36,226 nucleotides of DNA from an archaeon (GTDB taxonomy: Archaea > Asgardarchaeota > Heimdallarchaeia > Heimdallarchaeales > JAJRWK01). The notes under the pieces were generated by a model. The model was not told where the DNA came from. It did not search any database and saw only the letters and a list, made by a program, of their open reading frames with translations. The position numbers and the translations under genes were made by a program. Numbering within the stretch: position 1 is the first letter of the stretch; each line of letters begins with the position of its first letter. Shown in pieces: positions 1 to 7,317 of the stretch. The stretch spans positions 1 to 36,226 of the forward strand of contig JAJRWK010000110.1 in the NCBI GenBank assembly GCA_024276795.1, given 5' to 3'.

Positions 1-489
1 GGTGATTTAGTAATTACATCGGGGGCAGTGCGGCTTGAAGATTCAAGTTCTCACTATGTCAGACCTACATTTCCAGCCATTGCTAATTATGAACTCACTT
101 TAGCACTAATACGTGCGTGTGAGGAAAATAACCTCCCTTATCATGTGGGCATAACTGCGAGTTCATCTTCCTTCTATGGAGGTCAAGGTAGGCCTCTTCC
201 CACAGGATATTTGAGTCACTGGTCTGAAAAGCTCTATGTAGAAATGAAACAAAGCGGCGTAATGAATTTTGAAATGGAAGCCTCCCTGATCTTCATCTTA
301 GCACATCTACTAGGAATGAGGGCTGCTGCTATAAGTGCGGTGTACGCTAACCGAGCTACCAATGAATTTGGAGTAAAAGGAGAAGAAACCGCGATTCTTG
401 CTGCAAACGAGGCCGTACGGATCTTACACGATATCGATGAAGATAAACGAAGTAGAGGAATTGCTCACTGGTTTCCTCGAGATATTTAG
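1..489 (+). CDS. Uridine phosphorylase family protein, 5' truncated
   Basis: The frame is open from base 1, so the N-terminus lies outside the window; the first in-frame GTG (28) is internal. The visible 162 residues match the C-terminal two thirds of the nucleoside phosphorylase (PNP/UDP) superfamily, which splits uridine or a related nucleoside with phosphate into base plus ribose-1-phosphate. Supporting segments are the G-A-V-R-L-E-D stretch near the cut, H-Y-V-R-P before the P-A-I-A-N-Y segment, a G-I-T-A-S-S-S-S-F-Y block, and N-F-E-M-E-A-S, the usual ribose-binding E-M-E motif. Substrate choice (uridine or purine) cannot be fixed from this part alone. A T-run at 514-520 after the stop may end transcription before FEN1. 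Confidence 0.85.
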   Translation, partial: GDLVITSGAVRLEDSSSHYVRPTFPAIANYELTLALIRACEENNLPYHVGITASSSSFYGGQGRPLPTGYLSHWSEKLYVEMKQSGVMNFEMEASLIFILAHLLGMRAAAISAVYANRATNEFGVKGEETAILAANEAVRILHDIDEDKRSRGIAHWFPRDI

Positions 490-543
490 TATCACACAAA
501 CTAGAAGCGACGGGTTTTTTTGCATTAACGTAAATCACTATTT

Positions 544-1578
544 GTGGGTGTTACCGGCTTAGGAGACTTGATCAGCCATCGACGAGAACTTTCCCTTGAT
601 GACCTTAGGCGTAGAAAAATTGCTCTAGATGCTTTCAACACAATATATCAGTTCTTATCGATAATCCGACAACCAGACGGAACGCCTTTGCAGGATTCCA
701 CCGGTCGGTTAACCTCACACTTGTCTGGAATAATATATCGTGTGACCCGCTTGTTAGAGCAACAAATCCAGGTTGTTTTTGTTTTCGATGGTACGCCTCC
801 CGAACTTAAATCTGAAACTATTGCTGAGCGGACTAAGATTCGGGAAAAAGCGCAAACAAACTATGAAGAAGCTTTGAAAGAAGGAGACTGGGAAAAAGCA
901 TTTAGTTTTGCTCAAAGAACAAGCAGACTTACTCAAGAATTAGTTGAAGAATCGAAATTGCTTTTGGAGCTTTTGGGAATCCCCATCATCCAGTCTCCTG
1001 GAGAAGGAGAAGCACAAGCTGCTTGGATGGCTCAACAACACTTGGTTGATTATTGCGGCTCGCAAGACTATGACGCTCTTCTGTTTGGTGCACCTTATCT
1101 TGTTCGCAATATTACTGTCAGCGGCAAGAGAAAACTACCAAGACGAAATAAGTATGTAATTATTCGACCTGAATTGTTACAGTTGGAAGAAGTACTCGCA
1201 GAACTAGAAGTTACAAGAGAACAGCTAATTGACATGGCGATCCTTATTGGAACAGATTATAATCCTGGTGGTATCAAAGGAATCGGTCCGAAAAAATCGC
1301 TTAAACTCATAAAAGAACACGGATCACTAGAAACCCTCATCGAGAAACAAATCATTGGAATTGATGCCCCGTGGAAGAAAATAAGGAGTCTCTTTTTAAA
1401 TCCCGAAGTTGATACGAATGTTTCTCTAGACTTTAAACCCCCAAATGTTGATAAAGTAATTGAATTCTTATGTGAACAGCACGAGTTTGCAGTGTCAAGG
1501 GTCCAAGCCGCATTGGATCGTGCTCTAAGAGGATGGGAAGAACTTCATAAGCAGGCCAGTCTAGATGACTTTTTCTAG
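544..1578 (+). CDS. fen: Flap endonuclease 1 (FEN1/XPG family)
   Basis: A 344-residue structure-specific nuclease that removes 5' flaps in Okazaki-fragment maturation and repair. It starts at a GTG giving M-G-V-T-G-L-G, the conserved FEN1 N-terminus that enters the active site. Visible metal ligands are D29 (A-L-D-A-F), D82 (F-V-F-D-G), E154 and E156 (G-E-G-E-A), D175 and D177 (S-Q-D-Y-D) and D238 (G-T-D-Y), followed by the helix-hairpin-helix segment G-I-K-G-I-G-P-K-K. The final residues Q-A-S-L-D-D-F-F form a textbook PCNA-interacting peptide (Q-x-x-h-x-x-a-a), so the protein should be tethered to the sliding clamp. Length is typical for archaeal FEN1. No part appears broken. Confidence 0.97.
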   Translation: MGVTGLGDLISHRRELSLDDLRRRKIALDAFNTIYQFLSIIRQPDGTPLQDSTGRLTSHLSGIIYRVTRLLEQQIQVVFVFDGTPPELKSETIAERTKIREKAQTNYEEALKEGDWEKAFSFAQRTSRLTQELVEESKLLLELLGIPIIQSPGEGEAQAAWMAQQHLVDYCGSQDYDALLFGAPYLVRNITVSGKRKLPRRNKYVIIRPELLQLEEVLAELEVTREQLIDMAILIGTDYNPGGIKGIGPKKSLKLIKEHGSLETLIEKQIIGIDAPWKKIRSLFLNPEVDTNVSLDFKPPNVDKVIEFLCEQHEFAVSRVQAALDRALRGWEELHKQASLDDFF

Positions 1579-1656
1579 AATATGTTATGCAATGAGAATG
1601 TCTATATTGTAAGGATGCTTGTCCTAGGGTGACATATCACTTATTTGGAGATTTAT

Positions 1657-2004
1657 ATGACTAATAACGAGGAAAACAGTGAAACCAGCGCAAAAGATGA
1701 AACAATTGATCTCTCTCTTGGTGCATACTGCAGATTACCCTCAATCAACAAAGAAGATCATAAGAGAAAAGAGAATCTATTTTTGTTTGAAGTCTCTATT
1801 CTTCATGAATTGAATGAAGAAGAATTTCTCAAACGAGTCGAGCTTATTTTTCCTGAACTAGAGGATGCAGACATGGTTTTGAGAACGGTTGAGAAATACT
1901 ATGAAATTCACTATCCTTCCAAAAAAGATTCTATGCTTCGATTATTTCAGCACATAATCTCAAACCATGCCATTCTTAGGCATTCTTTGAAAAGGAACGA
2001 ATAA
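1657..2004 (+). CDS. Small acidic protein of unknown function
   Basis: I do not recognise this 115-residue protein. The ATG at 1657 is preferred over an upstream in-frame TTG at 1645 because GGAG (1647-1650) sits six bases before it. The first 20 residues are Asn/Glu/Ser rich and probably disordered. The rest looks helical and soluble, with many Glu/Lys, a L-H-E-L-N-E-E-E-F segment and a C-terminal basic stretch ending S-L-K-R-N-E. There is no signal peptide or membrane segment. It lies downstream of FEN1 (78-base gap) and converges with pcm, whose stop is 12 bases away. A helical adaptor or regulator is possible, but this is a guess from composition. Confidence 0.65.
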   Translation: MTNNEENSETSAKDETIDLSLGAYCRLPSINKEDHKRKENLFLFEVSILHELNEEEFLKRVELIFPELEDADMVLRTVEKYYEIHYPSKKDSMLRLFQHIISNHAILRHSLKRNE

Positions 2005-2016
2005 CGTTCTATTTTT

Positions 2017-2700
2017 TTATTTTTCAAAGCCATATTCTCCGATCAAGGGAACAAACATGACTGAATAATCGGGGTGTTGCTGAACCTTTCCTTTCTCGTC
2101 TTTTGTCGCAATCACCAATCGCTGAACGTATTTTGATCCTACGGGGATGACCAATCTTCCCCCTTTCTTGAGGCTATCCAGCAATGGCGGCGGGATAGTA
2201 GGAGCTGCGGCAGTCACGATGATGAGGTCAAATAATTCTCTTTTTGCAATTCCTTTACTTCCATCAGCTATTATTACCTCAACATTCTCGTCAATGGCAT
2301 GATTTTTCAAGGCTTTCTCAGCACGAAATGCTAGAGTAGCTATTCGTTCAATCGAGACTACAAACCCCTCTCCCCTGTGTTTGGGGTCAACGGCTCTTGC
2401 AAGGATTGCCGCGTTATATCCACTTCCCGTCCCTATTTCTAACACATGATCTCCTGGCTGTGGATTACCTGCTTCCTCAGCAATCATCATGAGCACCATA
2501 TGAATCGCACTAATTGTTTGCCCATGGCCTATGGGTAGTGGCCTATCCTGATATGCTACTTTCCGTTGTTTTTCAGGCACGAATAGTGAACGATCTACTT
2601 CTAAGAACGCTTGTTCAACCTGGGGAGAAAAAACAAAGCCCCGTAGCTTCAGATCCTGTAAGATCTTTTTCTTTGTTTTATAGTAAGGATCCTTTTGCAT
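2017..2700 (-). CDS. pcm: Protein-L-isoaspartate O-methyltransferase
   Basis: A 227-residue SAM-dependent methyltransferase that methylates isoaspartyl residues in aged proteins, starting their repair to aspartate. The Rossmann motif I is clear at about residues 95-107 (V-L-E-I-G-T-G-S-G-Y-N-A-A). The N-terminal family signature is present as F-V-P-E-K-Q-R-K-V-A-Y-Q-D-R-P-L-P-I-G, followed by G-Q-T-I-S-A-I-H, the conserved substrate and SAM lid region. The C-terminal G-G-R-L-V-I-P-V-G strand is also standard. Length fits archaeal Pcm. It is divergent from the membrane protein gene at 2794 and convergent with the small gene at 1657. Confidence 0.96.
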   Translation of the reverse strand: MQKDPYYKTKKKILQDLKLRGFVFSPQVEQAFLEVDRSLFVPEKQRKVAYQDRPLPIGHGQTISAIHMVLMMIAEEAGNPQPGDHVLEIGTGSGYNAAILARAVDPKHRGEGFVVSIERIATLAFRAEKALKNHAIDENVEVIIADGSKGIAKRELFDLIIVTAAAPTIPPPLLDSLKKGGRLVIPVGSKYVQRLVIATKDEKGKVQQHPDYSVMFVPLIGEYGFEK

Positions 2701-2793
2701 GCTTTCTCACATATCTATTAGTACTGTATCAGTCAAATGAAATGAATATTCCTACTCTACAAAAACCAATCTAGTTATTTCATATTCTCTTCC

Positions 2794-3711
2794 ATGACCT
2801 CAAGCCATTTAATTCGAGTCCATTTCACTGCAATTGTGAAATGGGTTTACAATTATCTATTTTCTACAGCATTGCTTTTTGTGATTATGGCCAGTTTCGA
2901 TGATGCTGTTGCTTCAGTTTATTCTTTTCTTGGTCTTCAGGCTACAAGTAATGTCGCTATTATTTGGAGTATGTTAGTAACACCAGTGATCCTTGGCCTA
3001 GTTGCGGCTACATTCAGCACCGAGAGCACATATAGGCTCCGCCTTTCTTCATCTGTAATTGTTCTTTTGCGTTCCATTACTGCTCTTTGTATTCTCTTCG
3101 TGATTTTGTTTCTTCTCGGAATTCTTTTTCCATTTGACTCTTCGTTCAAGACTCAGCTCGTGAAAGATGCATATTATGTTGTCTTCGCCACTGCCGTTCT
3201 GCTCATTGCCATAGTTTTAACCAACCTCTTTTTTTCTTCCAAGATTGAAAAGGAAGTACCTTCTCAAATCACTTCTTTCTTGGGTAATTGTTCCTCGAAA
3301 AAAATAGTTTCTTTTTTCATACTTTTATATGCTGCTCTCGGATGGTTCCTATTTTCATATCCTCTTCCTCTCGATCAACAATACCTCATGTTTGTTATCT
3401 CTGGAACGTACTATGAGACAATTGGACTTGCTCTGTCCTTGCACGTTTACTTCCTACTTGGAATAATTGGAGGCCTTATCCTAGCTTATTCAGGCACTGA
3501 AAATGATTACTTTCTTCAAATTCCCAAATCCTCTTTTTGGCTTTCTATAACTCATTCCGTCCTGATTGGTCTTGCTTATACTGCGCTCGGGTATTTTTCA
3601 ACAGTATACTTTATGTTTTTCAGTTCACTTGTTGTTTCAATATTTCTCTTCTCTCTTGGCGGGATTCTAGCATTAATGATCTCTGGAGAAAAACCATTAC
3701 TCAGTGCTTAG
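2794..3711 (+). CDS. Polytopic membrane protein of unknown function
   Basis: A 305-residue hydrophobic protein with about eight predicted membrane helices, at roughly residues 16-34, 52-70, 80-110, 124-148, 168-190, 208-232, 245-268 and 272-297. A charged loop near residues 149-166 (S-K-I-E-K-E-V) and short linkers separate them. No transporter or enzyme motif is recognisable and there are no conserved charged residues inside the helices. A strong ribosome-binding site is not evident. It stands between divergent pcm and a HAD phosphatase, and neither suggests a role. Gene identity is fairly sure from length and composition; function is not. Confidence 0.7.
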   Translation: MTSSHLIRVHFTAIVKWVYNYLFSTALLFVIMASFDDAVASVYSFLGLQATSNVAIIWSMLVTPVILGLVAATFSTESTYRLRLSSSVIVLLRSITALCILFVILFLLGILFPFDSSFKTQLVKDAYYVVFATAVLLIAIVLTNLFFSSKIEKEVPSQITSFLGNCSSKKIVSFFILLYAALGWFLFSYPLPLDQQYLMFVISGTYYETIGLALSLHVYFLLGIIGGLILAYSGTENDYFLQIPKSSFWLSITHSVLIGLAYTALGYFSTVYFMFFSSLVVSIFLFSLGGILALMISGEKPLLSA

Positions 3712-3809
3712 TTTTTTGGCCTCAGATGAGAAAATGTTTTTTCACAACGACTAACTCTTTTAATCAGTGATTAGGTAAAGCTATTAGGGCGTTTTTCGGG
3801 GGACGTTTC

Positions 3810-4532
3810 ATGGATCTAAAACAACATGTCGCTAATGCAAAACTTTTCCTTTTTGACCTTGATGGAACCCTCATTGATTTTAGCCCCAGGGTCTTTTACA
3901 CCGACTACATTTCACTGGCGTATCGACATTTCCGGGACTTGATGGGTTACGAGGAGTTTCAAGCTCTTCTTCTCAAATCAACATTTGACTCCATGAATTC
4001 AATGGATGGATCGCAATTCTTTCTTGATGTTTTCTTGGACAATTTCACTCCTCAAGTTCCTATCTCACGTGAAGAAGTCAATATTCGTTTTCGCTCTTTC
4101 TATTCAACTTCCTTTAATGAATTAGAAAAAATGGTTCGCCCTTACCCCGTAGCAAAAGAACTACTAGAAGTTGCTAGGCGAAAAAAGAATCACGTTGTTC
4201 TCGCAACAAACCCCGTATTTCCTTTAATAGCCATTGAAAAAAGAATCGTATGGGGCGGTCTTTCTCCAAAATATTTTGACTACATCACGCACGCCGAGAA
4301 CTCGAAGTATGTGAAGCCTCAGAGAGAATATTTTCAGGAGTTGATGGATATGTTCCGATGTTCTCCGTATGAGACAATTATGGTTGGAAATGACTTGGCG
4401 ACAGACATTCCTGCTTCACAGCTAGGCATTACAACAATTCTTGTCCCTACTCACATTGAGAACGCTGACAATTCTAAGTTAAAACCAGATTTCGAAGTGT
4501 CGCTAAACGATCTCTTGGATTCAATGGTCTGA
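3810..4532 (+). CDS. HAD-superfamily hydrolase
   Basis: A 240-residue haloacid-dehalogenase-type hydrolase, probably a small-molecule phosphatase. Motif I is F-D-L-D-G-T at residues 15-20, with the nucleophile Asp16 and acid/base Asp18. Motif II Thr is in V-V-L-A-T-N-P, motif III Lys in Y-V-K-P-Q-R-E-Y-F, and motif IV is V-G-N-D-L-A-T-D-I-P-A. The 85-odd residues between motif I and motif II form a helical C1 cap, as in phosphoglycolate phosphatase relatives. The ATG follows a G-rich stretch (GGGGGACG) that can serve as ribosome-binding site. Substrate is not predictable. A structured element follows the stop at 4539. Confidence 0.9.
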   Translation: MDLKQHVANAKLFLFDLDGTLIDFSPRVFYTDYISLAYRHFRDLMGYEEFQALLLKSTFDSMNSMDGSQFFLDVFLDNFTPQVPISREEVNIRFRSFYSTSFNELEKMVRPYPVAKELLEVARRKKNHVVLATNPVFPLIAIEKRIVWGGLSPKYFDYITHAENSKYVKPQREYFQELMDMFRCSPYETIMVGNDLATDIPASQLGITTILVPTHIENADNSKLKPDFEVSLNDLLDSMV

Positions 4533-4538
4533 AATTGG

Positions 4539-4611
4539 TGGCTGGATCAGTTCGCCCGTCGAGGATCATTGCAAAATGCTCTCGGTGACTCTCTTATCAT
4601 CATCCCAGCCA
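4539..4611 (+). ncRNA. Predicted structured RNA element, family unknown
   Basis: This gene-free stretch folds on paper into a nested three-helix stem. The outer helix pairs 4539-4547 with 4602-4611 (nine pairs, one bulged C). A seven-pair helix joins 4557-4563 to 4581-4587, with two G-U wobbles. A four-pair tip (4567-4570 with 4575-4578) is closed by the GNRA loop GCAA. It starts seven bases after the HAD stop codon and ends about 150 bases before the TrpRS start. It could be a 3' UTR structure, an independent small RNA or part of a leader. It is no tRNA or other family I know. Strand is assigned by the neighbouring genes; the fold is nearly symmetric on the other strand. Confidence 0.45.
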
Positions 4612-4762
4612 TGTCGTGTTTTGTTTTCTCAGATTATAACTTTTCCAAGCTTGTGTTTTTTGTAATACCGCACCTAGTTCTCAGTCTCATAACTTATTAA
4701 TTAACGAATAAATCCAATTGACAAGGAAATCAGAATAATCAATAATATTAAGGTGAACATCA

Positions 4763-5938
4763 GTGTCAGAAGAAAATCAAGACGCAGAACAAATGACAAA
4801 AGATGAGACCCCCCAGAAACAATCCAGATCTCCAGTAGTAGACGCTCTCGGAGCCGGTGTTGTGGAGAGTTACCAGAAACTCATGACCGAATTTGGAATT
4901 CGGGACTTTTCTCCCTTAGTTCGGAAACTTCCCCCCGAAAAACAACATTTTCTCATGACTCGAGGAATTATTTTTGGCCATACTGGAATGGAACCCGTTA
5001 TTGACACAATTATTCATGGGAAAAAATTTGGGGTCATGACGGGAATAAAACCGTCTAATTCTTACCACGTCGGAAGTCTGATGACTGCTATGGAAGTTGT
5101 TCATTTTCAGCGTCTCGGAGGAAAAGTCTATTTCTGTATTGCAGATTATGAAAGCTACGTTGTCAATAATCTCTCCTTCACAGACGCAATCGACACTGCA
5201 ATCGACAATATCGCAGATCTACTTGCTTTAGGGTTAGATCTAAAAAATGCCTATATCTACAAGCAGTCTTCTGAAAACTTGGTTAAACATTACGGCCTTA
5301 TTTTTTCTGCGCACGTAACCATGAACGAGTTAAGAGGTGTGTACGGGGAAAAACCCCGATTAGGGTATTACAACGCAGCTCTCATCCAGGTCGCGGATAT
5401 TCTTCTACCACAAATAATAGAAGGTTCAATGCCAACGATTACCCCTGTAGGAGCAGATCAAGCTCCTCATGCTAGGCTCACCCGTGATGTTGTTAGGAGA
5501 GGGGTTTTCAAGAAAAAATTCAATTTACCCAGCTTTACCTATCATAGGCTAATCGGTGGTATAGACGGTACTGATAAAATGTCAAAGCGTAATCCGCTTT
5601 CCATGTTTTATTTACACGAAGACATGAAAGATATTTCATACAAAATACGAAATGCGTACACGGGTGGAAGAGACACTGCTAAGGAACAAAGGAGACTCGG
5701 TGGACGTCCAGAGATTTGTAGGGTTTTTGATCTCTTTAAGTTCATGTTTGAAGAAGATGATGATTTGCTAAAAGAACGCGAACAGCAATGCCGATCTGGA
5801 GAATTGCTCTGCGGGCCCTGCAAGAAGCAGTTGATTGTAAAAATTGAAGATTATCGGGCCGATCACCTCGAGAAAAAAGAAAGTTTGTTTGATCAAGCAA
5901 AGGAGATTGTTCTGTCATTGGAAACGCCCCAAGCATAA
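4763..5938 (+). CDS. trpS: Tryptophanyl-tRNA synthetase
   Basis: A 391-residue class Ic aminoacyl-tRNA synthetase that charges tRNA-Trp. The HIGH-type motif is H-V-G-S at residues 102-105, after G-I-K-P-S-N-S-Y; the KMSKS motif is K-M-S-K-R at 272-276. The segment T-P-V-G-A-D-Q-A-P-H-A-R-L-T-R-D-V fits the archaeal/eukaryotic TrpRS pattern better than TyrRS. The C-terminal region carries C343, C350 and C353 around G-P-C-K-K, a possible metal site. The first 30 residues are polar and probably disordered. The start is GTG at 4763, with AAGGTGAAC just upstream acting as ribosome-binding site. TyrRS is the main alternative because the two are close relatives. Confidence 0.9.
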   Translation: MSEENQDAEQMTKDETPQKQSRSPVVDALGAGVVESYQKLMTEFGIRDFSPLVRKLPPEKQHFLMTRGIIFGHTGMEPVIDTIIHGKKFGVMTGIKPSNSYHVGSLMTAMEVVHFQRLGGKVYFCIADYESYVVNNLSFTDAIDTAIDNIADLLALGLDLKNAYIYKQSSENLVKHYGLIFSAHVTMNELRGVYGEKPRLGYYNAALIQVADILLPQIIEGSMPTITPVGADQAPHARLTRDVVRRGVFKKKFNLPSFTYHRLIGGIDGTDKMSKRNPLSMFYLHEDMKDISYKIRNAYTGGRDTAKEQRRLGGRPEICRVFDLFKFMFEEDDDLLKEREQQCRSGELLCGPCKKQLIVKIEDYRADHLEKKESLFDQAKEIVLSLETPQA

Positions 5939-5981
5939 TGTGTTCAATAAAATGAATCTTTCCGATTTATTACACATTTTT
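5939..5981 (+). terminator. Hairpin plus T-run after trpS
   Basis: Bases 5939-5951 pair with 5966-5976 (TGTGT and AATAAA arms with their complements, leaving a two-base bulge), followed directly by five Ts at 5977-5981. It begins right after the trpS stop codon and is the best terminator candidate before the prenyl synthase gene. Confidence 0.5.
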
Positions 5982-6042
5982 GTGGTGTCTGCACTATAAG
6001 ATTTTAATTAGGTCGCTAGAACAACAATATAACCTCTGCAGA

Positions 6043-6049
6043 TTTATAT
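6043..6049 (+). promoter_or_regulatory. TATA box for the polyprenyl synthase gene
   Basis: The AT-rich heptamer TTTATAT is centred 26 bases before the TTG at 6072. Archaeal transcription starts about 25-27 bases after the TATA centre, so the mRNA would begin at or next to the start codon (leaderless). A weak GAGG at 6063-6066 offers an alternative leadered reading. Confidence 0.4.
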
Positions 6050-6071
6050 CATCATGTAATATGAGGATTGA

Positions 6072-7073
6072 TTGAGCGTGACCGCGGTGATGGCATCTTT
6101 ACAGTCGATGCGACAAAAAATAGTCGAAAAAATCAACTTAATTCTAGACCAAAAGTATGGCGCAGATTCTCCTTTCCGTCGCCTTATTCGCCCTTATTTT
6201 GAAAACAAGGGTAAGAAGTTGCGTCCTCTCTTGTGTGCTAATACTTTTCTACTGTTTGCGGACGAAGCAAATCTCCATCTCGTATATCCTCTTGCGGCAG
6301 CAATTGAGATTACGCATAATGCGAGTCTAATCATTGACGACGTGTTTGATCGGGATATCCGAAGACGCGGAGACGCAGCGTTCTATGTCAAACATGGCAC
6401 GTTTGCTGCGTTATCCGTTTCTTACGCCCTCTCCGCCTTTGTTCTGGAACTCTCATCAAAAACAGGAAACATTGCTGTGATTCAAGAGATTTCGAAAATG
6501 GGTGGTGAACTTTCCTATTCGGTTTATCTCTCGCGCAATCTACGGTCAAATTACGTAATTGGAAAGAAGCGTAGCATGGAGATCCTTTATCTGAAAACCG
6601 CATCGCTCTTTCGTGCCGCGACAAAAAGCGCTGCTTTACTCGCGAATGTTTCACAAGAACATGTTGATAATATGAGCAAATTTGGAGAATCGTATGGAAT
6701 AGCTTACCAACTAAGAGATGATGCGTTAGCAATATTAAATGACGTTGAGAAAATTGGCAAAGGCGGGGAATCAGACATTCTGAATCGTTTACAGACCATC
6801 ATTTTCCTTGAAGCTCTTGAGCGTGCATCCTCCTCTGAAAAAGAAATCCTTAAACAATATTACCTTAAAAATGCCGATTATGAGGTCGAGCTAATTCGAG
6901 ACATTCTGATCTCCTCTGGAGGCGTGCAGGCAGTCATCGATTTGGCAGCAGACTATCTTCAAAAAGCAAGAAATATCCTCGATCACTATCCCGAGTCTCT
7001 TGCTAGAGCGCACTTATACGAATTACTTGATGTTATTGAGCTAGACACTCTTTCAAGGCAAGTAGTCTCTTGA
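6072..7073 (+). CDS. Trans-polyprenyl diphosphate synthase
   Basis: A 333-residue all-helical isoprenyl chain-elongating enzyme that adds IPP units to an allylic diphosphate, for membrane lipid (GGPP) or quinone tails. The IPP-binding G-K-K-L-R-P lies at residues 47-52. The first aspartate-rich motif is D-D-V-F-D-R-D at 89-95. The second motif, usually D-D-x-x-D, reads D-D-A-L-A at 216-220, so its last aspartate is missing. Length is normal. The TTG start is set by an upstream TATA box. The nuo operon follows 244 bases downstream. A role in quinone side-chain synthesis is therefore possible, but GGPP synthase is equally likely from sequence. Confidence 0.9.
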   Translation: MSVTAVMASLQSMRQKIVEKINLILDQKYGADSPFRRLIRPYFENKGKKLRPLLCANTFLLFADEANLHLVYPLAAAIEITHNASLIIDDVFDRDIRRRGDAAFYVKHGTFAALSVSYALSAFVLELSSKTGNIAVIQEISKMGGELSYSVYLSRNLRSNYVIGKKRSMEILYLKTASLFRAATKSAALLANVSQEHVDNMSKFGESYGIAYQLRDDALAILNDVEKIGKGGESDILNRLQTIIFLEALERASSSEKEILKQYYLKNADYEVELIRDILISSGGVQAVIDLAADYLQKARNILDHYPESLARAHLYELLDVIELDTLSRQVVS

Positions 7074-7173
7074 CAGTGGTCTAATTTTGATAGTTTCTCC
7101 GATTTTCTTACTTTTTTTGTATTATATGTACTACTAGTGCTTGATTCTTCAAAGAAATGAGCAGAAATGATCT

Positions 7174-7196
7174 ATCGCTTTGCGATGGAGTACTCC
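7174..7196. promoter_or_regulatory. Two adjacent dyads upstream of nuoH
   Basis: ATCGC-TTT-GCGAT at 7174-7186 is followed without a gap by the ten-base palindrome GGAGTACTCC at 7187-7196. They lie in the 244-base gap ahead of nuoH, downstream of a TATA-like TTATATG near 7120-7126. Position suggests an operator or an RNA hairpin in the nuo leader. The rest of 7074-7317 shows only T-rich sequence and the nuoH ribosome-binding site. Confidence 0.35.
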
Positions 7197-7317
7197 GTTG
7201 TTCTCGTCCGTAAATCGAAAACATATCCTTCAAAGATGAAATTATACATCGGCTAGCTAATGACTGACGGATAGTCTTAAAAAAAATCCCTTTTTATCGC
7301 TCTTCGAAGGTGAGAAG

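Noticed and set aside
4763-5938. TyrRS instead of TrpRS
   Set aside because: Length, the G-A-D-Q-A-P-H-A-R-L-T-R-D-V segment and the C-terminal pattern suit archaeal TrpRS better; not fully excluded.
7154-7256. Possible C/D box small RNA before nuoH (ATGA and CTGA-like boxes)
   Set aside because: The C box does not match RUGAUGA and no C'/D' pair or terminal stem is found.
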